Part shown: positions 34,918 through 45,916 of the stretch, piece after piece
Position numbering within the stretch: the stretch's first letter is position 1
Layout: every line of letters begins with the position of its first letter
From: Archilochus colubris
Taxonomy: Eukaryota; Chordata; Aves; Apodiformes; Trochilidae
Reading direction: 5' to 3'
DNA length: 64,000 bases
Assembly (NCBI GenBank): GCA_023079485.1
Contig: CM041108.1
Location: forward strand, 1,736,001-1,800,000
Notes under the pieces: model-generated
The model's input: the letters and a program-made list of their open reading frames with translations, nothing else
What the model was told of the DNA's origin: nothing
The model's database searches: none
Translations under genes and position numbers: made by a program

Positions 34918-35409
34918 TCTGGGCCCCTCAGTTTAAGAAGGATGTAGAGGTCCTGGAACAGGTCCAAAGGAGGGCAACCAGGCTGGTGAAGGGACTCGAG
35001 CACAGGCCCTATGAGGAGAGGCTGAGAGAGCTGGGGCTGTTCAGCCTGAAGAAGAGGAGGCTCAGGGGAGACCTCATTGCTGTCTACAACTACCTGAAAG
35101 GAGGCTGTAGCGAGGTGGGAACTGGACTCTTTTCACAGACGACCTTCAACAAGACAAGAGGACACAGTCTTAAGTTGTGCCAGGGGAGGTTTAGGTTAGA
35201 TATTAGAAAGAATTTCTTCACGGAGAGGGTGATTAGGCTATGGAATGGACTGCCCGGGGAGGTGGTAGATTCTCCGTCCCTGGAGACATTTAAAAAAAGA
35301 CTGGATGTGGCACTCAGTGCCATGGTCTAGCAACTGCTCCGGTGGGTCAAGGGTTGGACTAGATGATCTCTGAGGTCCCTTCCAACCCGGCTAATTCTAT
35401 GATTCTATG
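34918..35409 (+). mobile_element. CR1 LINE 3' end, 5'-truncated
   Basis: Begins within the segment encoding [19 protein letters not shown], here GPLSLRRM in another frame, and keeps an open frame at 34986-35330. That frame reads [54 protein letters not shown] and ends [13 protein letters not shown]. It ends at ATTCTATGATTCTATG (35394-35409). It is close to the CR1 at 10713, with the same C-terminal sequence type. Confidence 0.95.
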
Positions 35410-35504
35410 ATCCTCCCTGCCCAGCACACATTGCAGGGGGGGAATCATCTGCCCCGAGGGGCACAACTTATTTGAGGTTTTGCAGTGCAAAAAGTGTCAC
35501 CTTC

Positions 35505-36240
35505 CAGGTGACATGTGGCACCTTGCATCCCCACAGATCCCATTGGCAGGACATGAGCTGGTTTTTTGTTTGGTTTTTTTCCAAGACAGGTAAAGAAGAG
35601 GCTGAAAATCATCATTTTTGTGGAGAGGATGAGATCAGAGGTTCTCAGGAGGGTGTAGTTTCTCTCCAAGACACTCTCCATCAGCAGCTCAGCTCCAGAG
35701 GGTCAGCACCCATCCCAGGAGCTGATTTTTGTTTCTTTCCCAAGACAGGTAAAAAAGGGGCTTAAAATCATCATTTTTGGAGAGAGGATGAGATCAGAGG
35801 CTCTCAGGAGGGTGTAGTTTCTCTCCAAGACACTCTCCATCAGCAGCTCAGCACCCAACCCATGACCCTCCACAGAACAGATCCCATTGACAGGATATGA
35901 GCTGATTTTTTGTTGGTTTTTTTTCCCAAGACAGGTAAAGAAGAGGCTGAAAATCATCATTTTTGGAGAGAGGATGAGATCAGAGGTTCTCAGGAGGGTG
36001 TAGATTCTCTCCAAGACACTCTCCATCAGCAGCTCAGCTCCAGAGAATCAGCACCCAAACCGTGAGCTCTTTTTTTTTGTTTTTTCCAAGACCTGTAAAG
36101 GAGGGGCTTAAAATCATCATTTTGGAGAAAGGATGAGATCAGAGGTTCTCACCTGAGCTCCCAGGGTGCAGTTTCTCTCCAAGACACTCTCCATCAGCAG
36201 CATCTCCAGAGGGTCAGCACCCAACCCATGACCCTGCCCA
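35505..36240 (+). repeat. Four-copy tandem array, unit about 160-186 bp, unclassified
   Basis: The landmark CCAAGACAGG (last copy CCAAGACCTG) occurs at 35581, 35740, 35926 and 36086, spacings 159, 186 and 160. Each unit contains AAAATCATCATTTT, GAGGATGAGATCAGAGG, TTCTCAGGAGGGTGTAG, TTTCTCTCCAAGACACTCTC and CATCAGCAGCTCAGC. The 186-base unit has an extra block with ACAGATCCCATTGACAGGAT, also seen before the first landmark (about 35533-35556). Units are roughly 85-90% alike by eye. It starts about 100 bases downstream of a CR1 3' end. Not recognised as a named satellite or transposon. Confidence 0.9.
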
Positions 36241-36600
36241 GAGAGCCAGGGGTTAAATGTGCCAAATGGGGCAGAAGGGGCAAGACTTGGGCTGTCTGCA
36301 GAGCTTTCACTCCAGCACTGTGAACCCCTGCCATGTCACCCTCTGTTCTGAGCTCCTGCTCTCCCAAATTTTGGGGGTGAGTAGAACCAAACCTGCAGAA
36401 ACCTTCTCCCAAGTCTCAGGAGTGCCCTTGGAGAGGGAAAGTGCTCAGAGCTGGAGGCTTCAGGAGCTGGGTGGGAGATGAAGGGAGGATGAGCAATGGA
36501 AATAGGCACTGAATAGGTCCCACTGACCTGTCCCCCCAGAGTGGGACTGAAGCTGAGAGGTCCCACCCAGCCACCCCAGTGTCCTCCTGGCTGTCTCCAT

Positions 36601-36654
36601 CCCTTTACACCCTTTACATCCCTTTACATCCCTTTACATCCCTTTACACCCTAC
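36601..36654 (+). repeat. 10-bp tandem repeat CCCTTTACAT, about five copies
   Basis: Copies of CCCTTTACAT with end variants CCCTTTACAC, running into CCCTACAAAGG. Confidence 0.88.
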
Positions 36655-38289
36655 AAAGGGGAGGTCAGAGCCACAACAACCCCTGTGCCCACATCCTTCA
36701 TAAATTTGGGGTGACACCAACTTCTGTCCCAGCCACAGTTGAGCAAAAAACCTCATGTTTTGAGTTGAATGTTGAGAATGTTGAGAAGTTCAAAGATCCT
36801 AAATGGTTTCTGGGTCTCCCAGGCTGAGTAATTTCATTAACATCTTCAGGGCCAAGGAGGAAAACTCATTTTTAGCTCCAACCTCCCCCAGCAGCTCAGA
36901 AACATCCAAGAGTGAATCAAAGTACAGGAGCCACAAAAAGGAAATCCAAGAAATCCTTGATGGTTTTCCAGCCAGGTCCATGATGCTAGAGAGACAAATC
37001 ATGATTTGTGGATGCCTGGAGATGGAGAAGTGGAGCCCATCTGAAAAAGGGAGCAAATAAATAAGACTTTGTATGAGGTCTGGAGAGATAACTTGAAGGG
37101 AAAGGCAGCTAGACAGTGTTTTTCCTGCTGAACAGAGTTTTGCCAGACAGCATTTTGCTGGCAGGTTCCAATTTGATGAAAACACCTCTTCAGGGTTGTG
37201 CATTTCAGGAGGTTTTGTGTGCCCTTTACTCAGATGCTGCCCTCTTCCAAAGGAGAAAAGGAAATCTTTCTTCTTGGGGATATTTTTGGGTTTTGTAGCT
37301 GCTTTGAAGTTTAGGGATGAAGCTGAGAGTCAGGATTTTTAAAATAGAAATAATAATAGGTATTTTAATAGAAAGAATAACAAGATAGAAACTCCTGATT
37401 TCCTCAGGGCAGACCCAAGGATCCCTGCACACCAGCTCTGGAACTCTCCTGCCTCAGTTTCCCCATGCACAAAGCAAGGTTCTGTGTTGGGAAGGAGCAA
37501 GCTCACCTCTGGCACACAATTTGTATCAAGGCTTCTGAGCTCTTTCAGTAGCCACCCAAGTGGCCACCAAGACCCAGACAGCCCCATGAGAAGCTGGATG
37601 GAGTTTCCCCTTCCTCCTGGTGCCTGCAGACAGCCTCTTCTTTCTCACCAGACATCCTGGCTGATGGCTTTTTGGGGGATTTTTTTTTTTTTTTGCTGGT
37701 GGGACAAGTGCCAGCTTTGTCTCCTGGCACAGAGCAGTGGTGGTGATGGATGGTGAGGGATGCTGGGTCCTCCTAAGTGCATCTCCAGCCTGGGGCTGCC
37801 CCACTGCCTCTGCTGACAGCTTTATTGCTGCCCTGGGCTGGGGATGGTCCATGGGGCCACCAGCCCTGCTGCTTGGGCAGGGAGAGAAGTTTCAAAGAGA
37901 TGGAGGGGAAAAGCTCCCAGAAAGCAGCTAAGGAAAAGTGGGCCACCCTGGGGGAAGCTGCTGCTGCTGCTTGGTCTTCCTGGGGTGCAGAGAAAGGCTG
38001 GCAGGAAAAAAGCCTCAGATGGGGTTTTTCTACCAGGAAACAGCAATTTAAAAATTAAAAAAAAAAAAAAAAGAACAGATGCTCCCCATCAGCTGCTCTC
38101 ACCCCTTCCTCCTGCTCGTTGCCTCCTAGGTCCTACTGGGGTTTCACCCTCTCCCCCAGTGCAGCACTAGCCCAATGCAAGCCTTTAGTAGCCCCAGCTG
38201 ACTGGGGAGCCACAAACTGCAGCCTGGAGCACAGCCTTGCTCTACTCAGCTCCCCCAGACCTCCTTCCTTTGGGGTATTTCTGTAGCAG

Positions 38290-38420
38290 GAGGAGCCCTT
38301 CTTGCTCCTAGGGCTGCTCCTGAGGCCTCAGGGTTTAGCCCATTCCTGGACGATGTCCTAGGGCTGTTCCTGGGGCTCCGGGATCTACCCCTTCTTGCCT
38401 GCTCCTGGGGCTCCTCGAGC
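38290..38420. repeat. Imperfect internal repeat of CTGCTCCTGGGGCTCC-type units
   Basis: GCTCCTAGGGCTGCTCCTGA, GTCCTAGGGCTGTTCCTGGG and CTGCTCCTGGGGCTCC occur in succession within a longer unclassified stretch. On the minus strand the stretch is an arginine/serine-rich frame without known similarity. Confidence 0.55.
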
Positions 38421-39229
38421 TGTGGACTTCTCCATCCTCGCTGAAGAGTGAGAGCTCTCTCCATGGGTGTCAGCTGCTCTCTTATTGGCCCCCTGCTCCT
38501 GCACATGCTCAGGAGGGAGGCCAGACACAGGTGAACCCACACCCACTCATCAATAACTCAGGGCACCTGGTCCTGTCTCACTACATATTTCAGCCATGCA
38601 AAAAGCAGCTTTCCTTGGTTTTGTAAAGTCAAAGTAACATTTCCCGGAGGAAAAGATCCAGACTGATGGGCAGAGCCCCCAGCCTTGACCCCTGGGGTTT
38701 TGGGGTTTTTTTTCCATCCCTTTTCTTTCTGCATCACTTATAGCAACTTTTGGGCAGCCTTGCTCCCTCCTGCATCCTCCTGGTACCCATCACACTGGGA
38801 CCACTGAGGACATCTCAGATGGAGCCCATCTCCTTGCAGCAGATCCATGAAGCAATGTGGAGAAACATCTCCCAGCAAGGCAGAAGGAGGATGGGATCCT
38901 GGGGAGCTGGGATGGGGTGCCAGAGCTCTCTTCAGCATCCAACCCCCCCCACCAGCATGCCTGGGAGGTCAGGCATGGAAATTGCACCTGGAGAGGAAAA
39001 ATCTTTGGCCCTCCCAGCAGCCCAGGTAGTTGCTGGGTGCATTTATAAGGTGGGCTGTGGAAAACTGGCTCTGCAGACAAAGTTTTTCTCCTTCCAAACC
39101 AAACAGGACAAGCACCAGGACATGGGGGCTGAGGGGGGGGACACTGCTGGAAATAATTCTGTCCCTTACCACCTTCTGCCCTGGGCTTGGTCTAGTGGGG
39201 AGGTGTCCCTCTCCATGTCTAGCTGGAAC

Positions 39230-39280
39230 CATAAGACCCTTTAAGGTTCTTTCCAACCCAAACCATTCCATGATTCTATG
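39230..39280 (+). mobile_element. CR1 3' tail fragment
   Basis: Ends GGTTCTTTCCAACCCAAACC followed by ATTCCATGATTCTATG, which is the CR1 3' end with two ATTCTATG-type units. Only about 50 bases survive. Confidence 0.75.
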
Positions 39281-41231
39281 CCTGGATCCTTCATTTCCAC
39301 CCTGAGCAAGGAACCACCAGCCCAGAGCACCCCTAAATCACCCCCTTTTAATAAAACCTCTTCCAAAACTCCCCAGTCTGCCCCCAGCCATGCTCCTCAG
39401 CAGATTCAGGGGCTGACCCCATCTCCCCACCCTCCCTCTCTGCACAATTCCCTTGCTCCCCATAAATTCCAGCACCCAGACATGACCGAGGTCTGGAGGA
39501 GGGTGCTGGGTGATGGCCAAGAGCCAGGATCCCTTCCTGAGATCCCCTGCTGTTCTCCACAAAGAATAAACCCCTTGTCCTGCCCCCCATGGCTCCCCCT
39601 TGGCCAAGGGGGCTGAGGGGAAGGGGGGCAATGTGGGGTCAGTGACAAAAATTGGGGTCAGATGGGGTTGTCCCAGTCCTTGGCTGGCACCCAGAGGTCC
39701 CCAAGTGATGGTTTCTTACCAAGATGCTGGGACTTTGAAAATGCTGAGTTCCTCAGTGCTGGGGGAATGCTGGGGGGGGGGTCTCACACACATCTGCTTC
39801 TCCTTGGAGCAGCCTGGATGTGGGGTGAGTCCCCCTGCTTCATCACAGCACCCCACGTCAAGCAGGGGGGGCATTTGCTTCAAGCTGAAGGCAGGGTTTA
39901 TTTTCCTAGCTAAAATAAATTAATACAATTTTTTTTCCCCCTTTCTCAACCTATCTTCCCCTGGAAGCATCCTCAGGAAAGGCTGGCATGGCAAGTCAGA
40001 AGGTAGAGGAAAAGCCAGCCCAGGTTAAGTCATTTCTTTTCCAGCTGGGTGTAGCTGGGGGGTGGTTTCCTTCTCACTTCAGGCCCAAAATGCCATTGCT
40101 GATGGGATTTACTGTTGTAAATAGTAAATTATTTACTCCTGTGTGCCTGCAAAGCTCCTGGTCTGCAGCTGGATTATTGCTTTTGCTGCCTCCACTCACC
40201 AGAATAAGATGTAAAAGTTTTATCTGAGCAGAGCTCATCCAGCTACTGAAGGTGTAAGCCCTGATGTAGCTTTTTATGTGTTATTTTCCTGCCTTTCCAA
40301 CCCGAGCAGGCAGCATGGCCCAGGTGATGCACTGAGCACTGCCAAAAGCAGCAGGTCCAGAGCAAAAGGCACTCACCTGGTCCCAGGAAATCCTTCTCCT
40401 GGGGAAGGTTCTGGCACAAGCAGCAGCCAGGATCTTCATGGGATGTGGAAGGGTTGGATGTCTGAGCTGAGCCATGGTTTTCCTAAGAGCTCCTGAGCAG
40501 CAGAAGTTAATTAATAAGCCTGTAGGAAAAAAAAATAAAATAATAAAAAAAATTAATAGCTTGCAATTCTTTCTAAGAGGGCTGCCAGCTATCTGTTCTG
40601 TTTAATAGGACAGTTATCAGATGTTAAATACTGGCATGATTAAAACCAGATTCATAAAGGATTAACAGTTCTGTAACAGCTACATCTCTGTTCTGAGGCC
40701 CTTAAATCTCCCAGAATATGTTTCTAATCATCTGTACAACAACCATCTTCATCAATCTGAATGAGAGGCAGAGCTGGGTGAGCCTGGATTCCAGGCTGCA
40801 CCTGGTGAGTTTTGTGCAGAGGGAGGAAAACAACAGGCAGAAGGGGTTTGTAGAAAAAAAACCAACCCAAAAACCCAAAAACCTGCTGTTTTTGGAAACC
40901 TAGAGAACATCTGATGGAGATAACACCAATTAAATCTGCAAGTGCCACTGAGGCCATTGGTTTGCAGGTGAAAAGAAGAAATAGGGGATGGGAAGAGCAA
41001 AACTCTTTGAGTTTGGGGCTAAAGCATGAAAGCACCCACGGGGCTGCTCCAGAATTTTTTTTTTTTGCACTTGTATTTGGGGTGTTTCTTGCCTGACATC
41101 ACCAGCTCCTCCTTCAGCCATGCTCCTGGGGCTGGGTTTGGGGCAGGGGGACCCTGGTGCTAGCACAGCAAAGGCACTGAGCAAAAATAAACGCTGAGGC
41201 AGAGCCTGAAATGTTTATTTTCCAACTCCAG

Positions 41232-41343
41232 GCCATTCATCCAGTGACACTGCTCTGTTCCAGTGGGTCTCCCTCTGTTTATATCATATGATTAATGAGG
41301 CACAGATTGTCTTCAGCCCTGATGGATGCTGCAGTCACCAGGG
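41232..41343 (+). other. Exon-like segment with flanking splice signals (candidate only)
   Basis: TTTATTTTCCAACTCCAG ends at 41231 and G|GTAAGTATG starts at 41344, enclosing 112 bases. The frame starting at the third base is open throughout (HSSSDTALFQWVS, LYHMINEAQIVFSPDG), ending just before the donor TAA. No known protein was recognised. It could be a non-coding RNA exon, a conserved element, or chance. Confidence 0.2.
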
Positions 41344-41626
41344 GTAAGTATGAATTTGGGCTTCAGCTCCCCCTCGTCTCCTTCCACTCTTGTCTGCAGC
41401 CACCACACCATCCTGATTGGCCTGGAGATTCTTTTTTCCCTTTTCATGCAATCAAAAGCATGATTTTTTAAATACTCATCAGCCTTCTTTTAGCTGGGAC
41501 CTCTGGGAAGAGTTTCTGAGCTGCAATTAGCTCAGGGGTAATTGAGGGACAGGTCAGAGACCTGCACGTGGTGATGCTCAGCAGCCAGCAGGAACTGTGA
41601 GCATGGATCCAACATCCCAGTGGGAT

Positions 41627-41684
41627 GCTTGGATGCCACTTCCAGTGGCAAGTTACCAAATGCCACTTGGATGCCACTTCCAGA
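41627..41684 (+). repeat. Direct repeat CTTGGATGCCACTTCCAG, two copies 40 bp apart
   Basis: An exact 18-mer repeated, with a further partial copy (AAATGCCACTT) between them. Confidence 0.8.
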
Positions 41685-43600
41685 GGACCCAAGGCTGTCC
41701 CTGCTCCAAAAAAAATGCCACTTCAGCATCCCCCACCTCCTTTTATCCTGCTCAACCAAGGTGTTTCCTACACAGCATCCACTGGGCATCTCCCACTTCC
41801 CAAGAGAGGGGAGATCTGCAGAGCTGTGCCCACTTCCAGAAGCTCCCAGGGATTTATTTCCCAGCACATTGGAGAGGGAAGGGGGAATTAAGGCTGAAAA
41901 AAAGAGGTTTGGAGTCTTAACTCATGGGCACAGTGGCTAATTAGCCCCACTAATCAACCCTCACTAGGGAATCATGCTGTGCAGAGGGGGGGGGGGGAAG
42001 CTGTAGGCAAGCCCAGGACATAAATTAATGAGCTCAATTAATAACAATAATAGGGAAAAGCCATCTTGCCAATGGCTTAATGGGGCTGGAGGGAAAGCAG
42101 CTTGAACGTGTCACCACAACAATGCTTTAGCAGCCCCTCAAAGTACAGCTCAGGGCAGGAGCAGTTGACACATTTCTCCAGCACTCCAAGCTCAAATTGA
42201 AAAGCTGCCATTGACATTAAAAGGAAAAAATAGCTTTTTAAAAACTCCATACATTTCATTCTTTTTTTTTTTTTATATATAATTTTTTTTCCCCTCTTTT
42301 CCTCTCCTTTCTGATTCACCCCTCTGATATTTTCCTTGGACTCCAACCCTAATGCATTCGTCCTTCTTAGCACATTTTTGGGCTGCTTCCACCATTGTTC
42401 TTGGAAACTCTTTTTTTTTTTTTTCTTTTTTTTTTTCTTTTTTTTTTGCAGGGACATATATTTAGATATACAACCTGGTCTCCCACATTCCAAATCCTCC
42501 TGGAAAGAGAAGAGCACATAGAAAAAGGACTCAAGCCTCAGGCAAACGCTGCTTGGACACCTCACTCCAGCCCCTACCCCTGGCCAAAGGGGACATGAGA
42601 ATGTCCCTAAATCACTGAAAACACTGATATTTGTAGCTAGGGTTTTTGGGGCAGTGCCTTGGGGATGGCAATCACCCCACACTGCTCCCCAGCTGGAGGG
42701 GGCTGGGACCATTCAGGTTGCTGGAGATATCAGGCTTGGCCAAGGGAAAGGGTGGGTTTGGCCAGGCTGGTTTTAATAACCCAGAAGAGCTCAGCCTGCA
42801 CCCAAACAATCTCATTTTAAAGCAGGCAGGTTGGAGTCCAAGCAGCACACTTTTCATAAGCACACTTTAACAATCTTCATCAGGAATCTCCATGCAGAGT
42901 GAGCTGCCTGCCAGGAAATGCATTTCCACTGCCAGCTGCTGGGAGAAAACACCACTAAGGGCCACAAAGACCCCTTTGCCCTCCCCCTCAGCTTCTCCCC
43001 TCTTTCCCCTTGGGATGAAATGTGATGCTCAAGAAAAAAAGAGGGGTTACACCCCCCTGGAGCATCCCCTGGATTGGGGTGCAGCCCCTTCACCACCACT
43101 CCTGCTCTCCCAGCTGCACCTCTGGCATGCTTCACCTCCTTGGTTTTTATTTTATTTTTATTTTTCTGAGGGGTTTAAAGGCTGCATCCAGCACCTTCTC
43201 CTCTCCTGCTGAAGGTGCTGGTGGAGCAGCAGGGTGATGGTTGGAGGAAGGATTCAGCCCGTGGGAAGGGTTTTGCCTGCTAGGGATCCAGTTACTAAAG
43301 CTTTTCCTTTCACAGCAAAGCTTAACAGGCTCAGAAAACATTTCCTTGCTGGCTGTGGTTTTAAACAATTAAAGTGCTTAGTCCAGGGCTTTACCATCTT
43401 CTGGCACATCAGGTTTTGCTTTCTGCCAGAGGCCAAATCCCCAATTTGATGTACTCTGTAGCCAGAGGGCTTCCTTCTGGTGGGAATTGGGTTTTACAGC
43501 TTTTTCCCCCCCAACAGCTGAAAACACTTGGGCTGGAACCACCCTCCAGATGCTGCTCCCAGAGACCCAGCTGAGCTATCCCTTGGGAGAGAGAGAGGGA

Positions 43601-44235
43601 TGGATGAATGGACAGATGGATGGAAGGATGGAAGGATGGAGGACAGAAGGATGGAAGGAGGGAGGGATGGATGGAAAGGAGGGAGGGAGGGAGGGAGGGA
43701 GGGAGGGAGGGAAGGAAGGAAGGAAGGAAGGAAGGAAGGAAGGAAGGAAGGAAGGAAGGAAGGAAGGAAGGAAGGAAGGAAGGAAGGAAGGAAGGAAGGA
43801 AGGAAGGAAGGAAGGAAGGAAGGAAGGAAGGAAGGAAGGAAAGGAAGGAAGGAAGGAAGGAAGGAAGGAAGGAAGGAAGGAAGGAAGGAAGGAAGGAAGG
43901 AAGGAAGGAAGGAAGGAAGGAAGGAAGAAAGGAAGAAAGAAAGGAAGAAGGAAAGGAAGAAGGAAAGAAAGAAGGAAAGAAGGAAGGAAAGAAGGAAAGA
44001 AGGAAAGAAGGAAAGAAGGAAAGAAAGAAGGAAGGAAGGAAGGAAGGAAGGAAGGAAGGAAGGAAGGAAGGAAGGAAGGAAGGAAGGAAGGAAGGAAGGA
44101 AGGAAGGAAGGAAGGAAGGAAGGAAGGAAGGAAGGAAGGAAGGAAGGAAGGGAAAAATGGAGGTATGGGTGGAGGGAGGGAGGGAGGAGGAATGGAGGGA
44201 TGGAGGGATGGATGGATGGATGGATGGAGGGATGG
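43601..44235 (+). repeat. Homopurine GGAA array nested inside GGAT repeats
   Basis: GGAT/GGAA units (43601-43672) lead into GGGA units (about 43678-43710), a long perfect GGAA run, and a GAAA/GGAA mixed centre (about 43924-44028). GGAA then resumes to 44150, followed by GGGA and GGAT units to 44235. Bases 43673-44157 are purine without interruption (485 bases). Long KEGR/LPSF-type frames on both strands are repeat by-products. Confidence 0.97.
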
Positions 44236-44829
44236 ATGTCACCTCTCCATGTCCCCAAGCAAAGTGCCACCTGCAGAGAAAGGCTGAGAGACTGGAAGAG
44301 GGAGCAACACCCCAGGAGGACTTCAGCATCAGCAGCCCCTTATCAATTCTGATCTGGCTTGCAGAGAGGATTTCTGAACACCAGTTCCTGCCACGTTGGG
44401 GAGTTTGTTTATTTATAGCTCTGTCCCCAAGAGGCTGATGAAAAGAAAAATACAACTATAGAAGAAACAACCCCAATCCAGTGGAATAAAATGATAGGAT
44501 TAGAAATACAGGGACCAGATGGCCTCTCTGAACCTCCTTTAGCAGAGGTGAGGGGATGCCAGCTTTCCAACAGGAATGGCACCATCACCTCCACCATGCC
44601 ACATGGCCCTGTGAAGTTCTTTTCTTATTTATTTGCTCGAGATCAGAAAAGCTGCCCAGCAGAAATACCAACTCTGTGCCAAGTGTTTTGAAGTTTGGGC
44701 CCAAATTGCCTTTGACAGGCAAGGGTGGAGGGAGAAAAAGGTAGAGAGGAGGTCAGTGCTGCTCAAGGAAAACCCCAAAATGCTTCAGAGAGCTGAAAGG
44801 GCTTTTTCATGGTGAAGTGACAAGGTGCT

Positions 44830-44856
44830 GGGTGGGTTTGGGGAAGCAGGGGTGGG
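44830..44856 (+). other. G-quadruplex-type motif
   Basis: Five G-runs (GGG T GGG TTT GGGG AAGCA GGGG T GGG) with loops of 1-5 bases. Confidence 0.65.
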
Positions 44857-45703
44857 AAGGATGGATGGGAGGTGGTTGGGTGGTTCTGGCACAACCAGGC
44901 TCCAGTTCTGGGGCTGCCAGGGCAAGGAGGCTGCAAGGTACCTTACTGAGAAATAAGCTTTACAATCAGGAAGAACTTCAGAGCCTCCATCCCCAAAGAG
45001 CTCTCTGGAGCTGCCACAAAGCTCTCATTTTAGCAGGGAGATGTGTGTCAGCTTCCAGACACCTTGGTGTTCTTCTTCAGCTCCTGATGCATCTTAAAAA
45101 CCTTCCACCTCCCCAGGGCTCACTCCTTTTCCCTGCCTGAGGGATGCTGTGGCTTGGGGCAGTGTCCAGCTGTCTGGATGTGCCCTCACACCACTGGGAA
45201 CAAAATCCACAGCAGAGCAGCAAGATCCCACAGGCCTGGGAATGAAAATGCTGGGAATGAAAACCCCAGACCTGGGAGGAAAAAAAAAAACCCAAAAAAA
45301 CCCCATTACAAACCCCTTCCCCATTGCCACAGGATCTTCCAGGCAATCGTTTGCAAGCTTGGAGTTTCCTTGGCTCCAGGCAGAGCATCCACCCCTTTGG
45401 TTTCCTTGCACTAGCAGCATTCTAATAAAATAAAAAAATAAAAAATTTTCAAGTCCCAGAGCAGTATCTGAGGCCACAGTCATCATCTGAGTGGCCATGG
45501 AGAAAATCCAGGTCTCCCAGTACCTCCTGGCAAGCTGAAAGCCAAGGGCTCCCAGGAGGCTCAGCTGGCAGAGGGAGATGTTTTACCTTGTTTGTGTTTC
45601 TATGGTATTACCCTGCCTGCTTGGCCCCCATCCTGCTCAGAATCTCAGCAAGGTTAATTTCTAACACGAGAAATGGCCTCCCAGGAGCAGAGCAGATTTA
45701 AGA

Positions 45704-45742
45704 ATAATAATAATAATAATAAAATAAAATAAAAAAAAAATG
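45704..45742 (+). repeat. AAT and AAAAT short repeats
   Basis: Six AAT units followed by AAAAT units and a poly-A stretch. Confidence 0.85.
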
Positions 45743-45902
45743 GAAATCTCAGATTTGATGACTAACCCCAGGAGAGGGGCTTAAATTAGTGTTAACCAAT
45801 CACCCGCATAAAACCAGAGGAAAATTCCTGCTGGACTTCTCAGTCCACTCCCTGGCTTCATTTTCCATCCCCAGATCCTTCCAGCCTGCAAACATATACA
45901 GT

Positions 45903-45916
45903 GTTACCTTGGCAAC
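45903..45916. promoter_or_regulatory. Consensus RFX X-box, GTTACCTTGGCAAC
   Basis: Matches the full inverted-repeat RFX consensus GTNRCC-N(0-3)-RGYAAC, with both half sites intact and a 2-base spacer. The surrounding 45790-45970 is free of visible repeats. RFX factors control ciliary and neuronal genes; the target here, if any, is unknown. Confidence 0.4.

Larger units (their letters stand above)
36241..39229. other. Intergenic, no gene seen
   Basis: Holds the 10-bp tandem repeat at 36601, poly-T at 37679-37694, poly-A at about 38057-38073 and an unclassified CpG-bearing stretch at 38140-38600. No protein-coding gene can be supported. Confidence 0.6.
39281..43600. other. Intergenic, no gene seen; contains candidate conserved non-coding stretches
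   Basis: Unique sequence. 40505-40790 and 41940-42250 are AT-balanced and carry TTAATTAAT, TAATTAG and ATTAATGAG-type sites of the kind bound by homeodomain proteins. A possible 112-base exon-like segment is at 41232. A G13 run is at 41986-41998 and a poly-T block lies at 42410-42447. No gene can be called. Confidence 0.55.

Noticed and set aside
42077..42712. A 211-codon minus frame ending in a cysteine-bearing segment (EKCVNCSCPEL)
   Set aside because: It runs through a poly-lysine stretch made by a poly-T block. The end looks protein-like, but there is no family match and no splice support; the area is better treated as a possible conserved non-coding element.
43409..44455. Frames of 250-350 codons on both strands made of LPSF or KEGR repeats
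   Set aside because: All are products of the GGAA array; open frames on both strands at once argue against coding.
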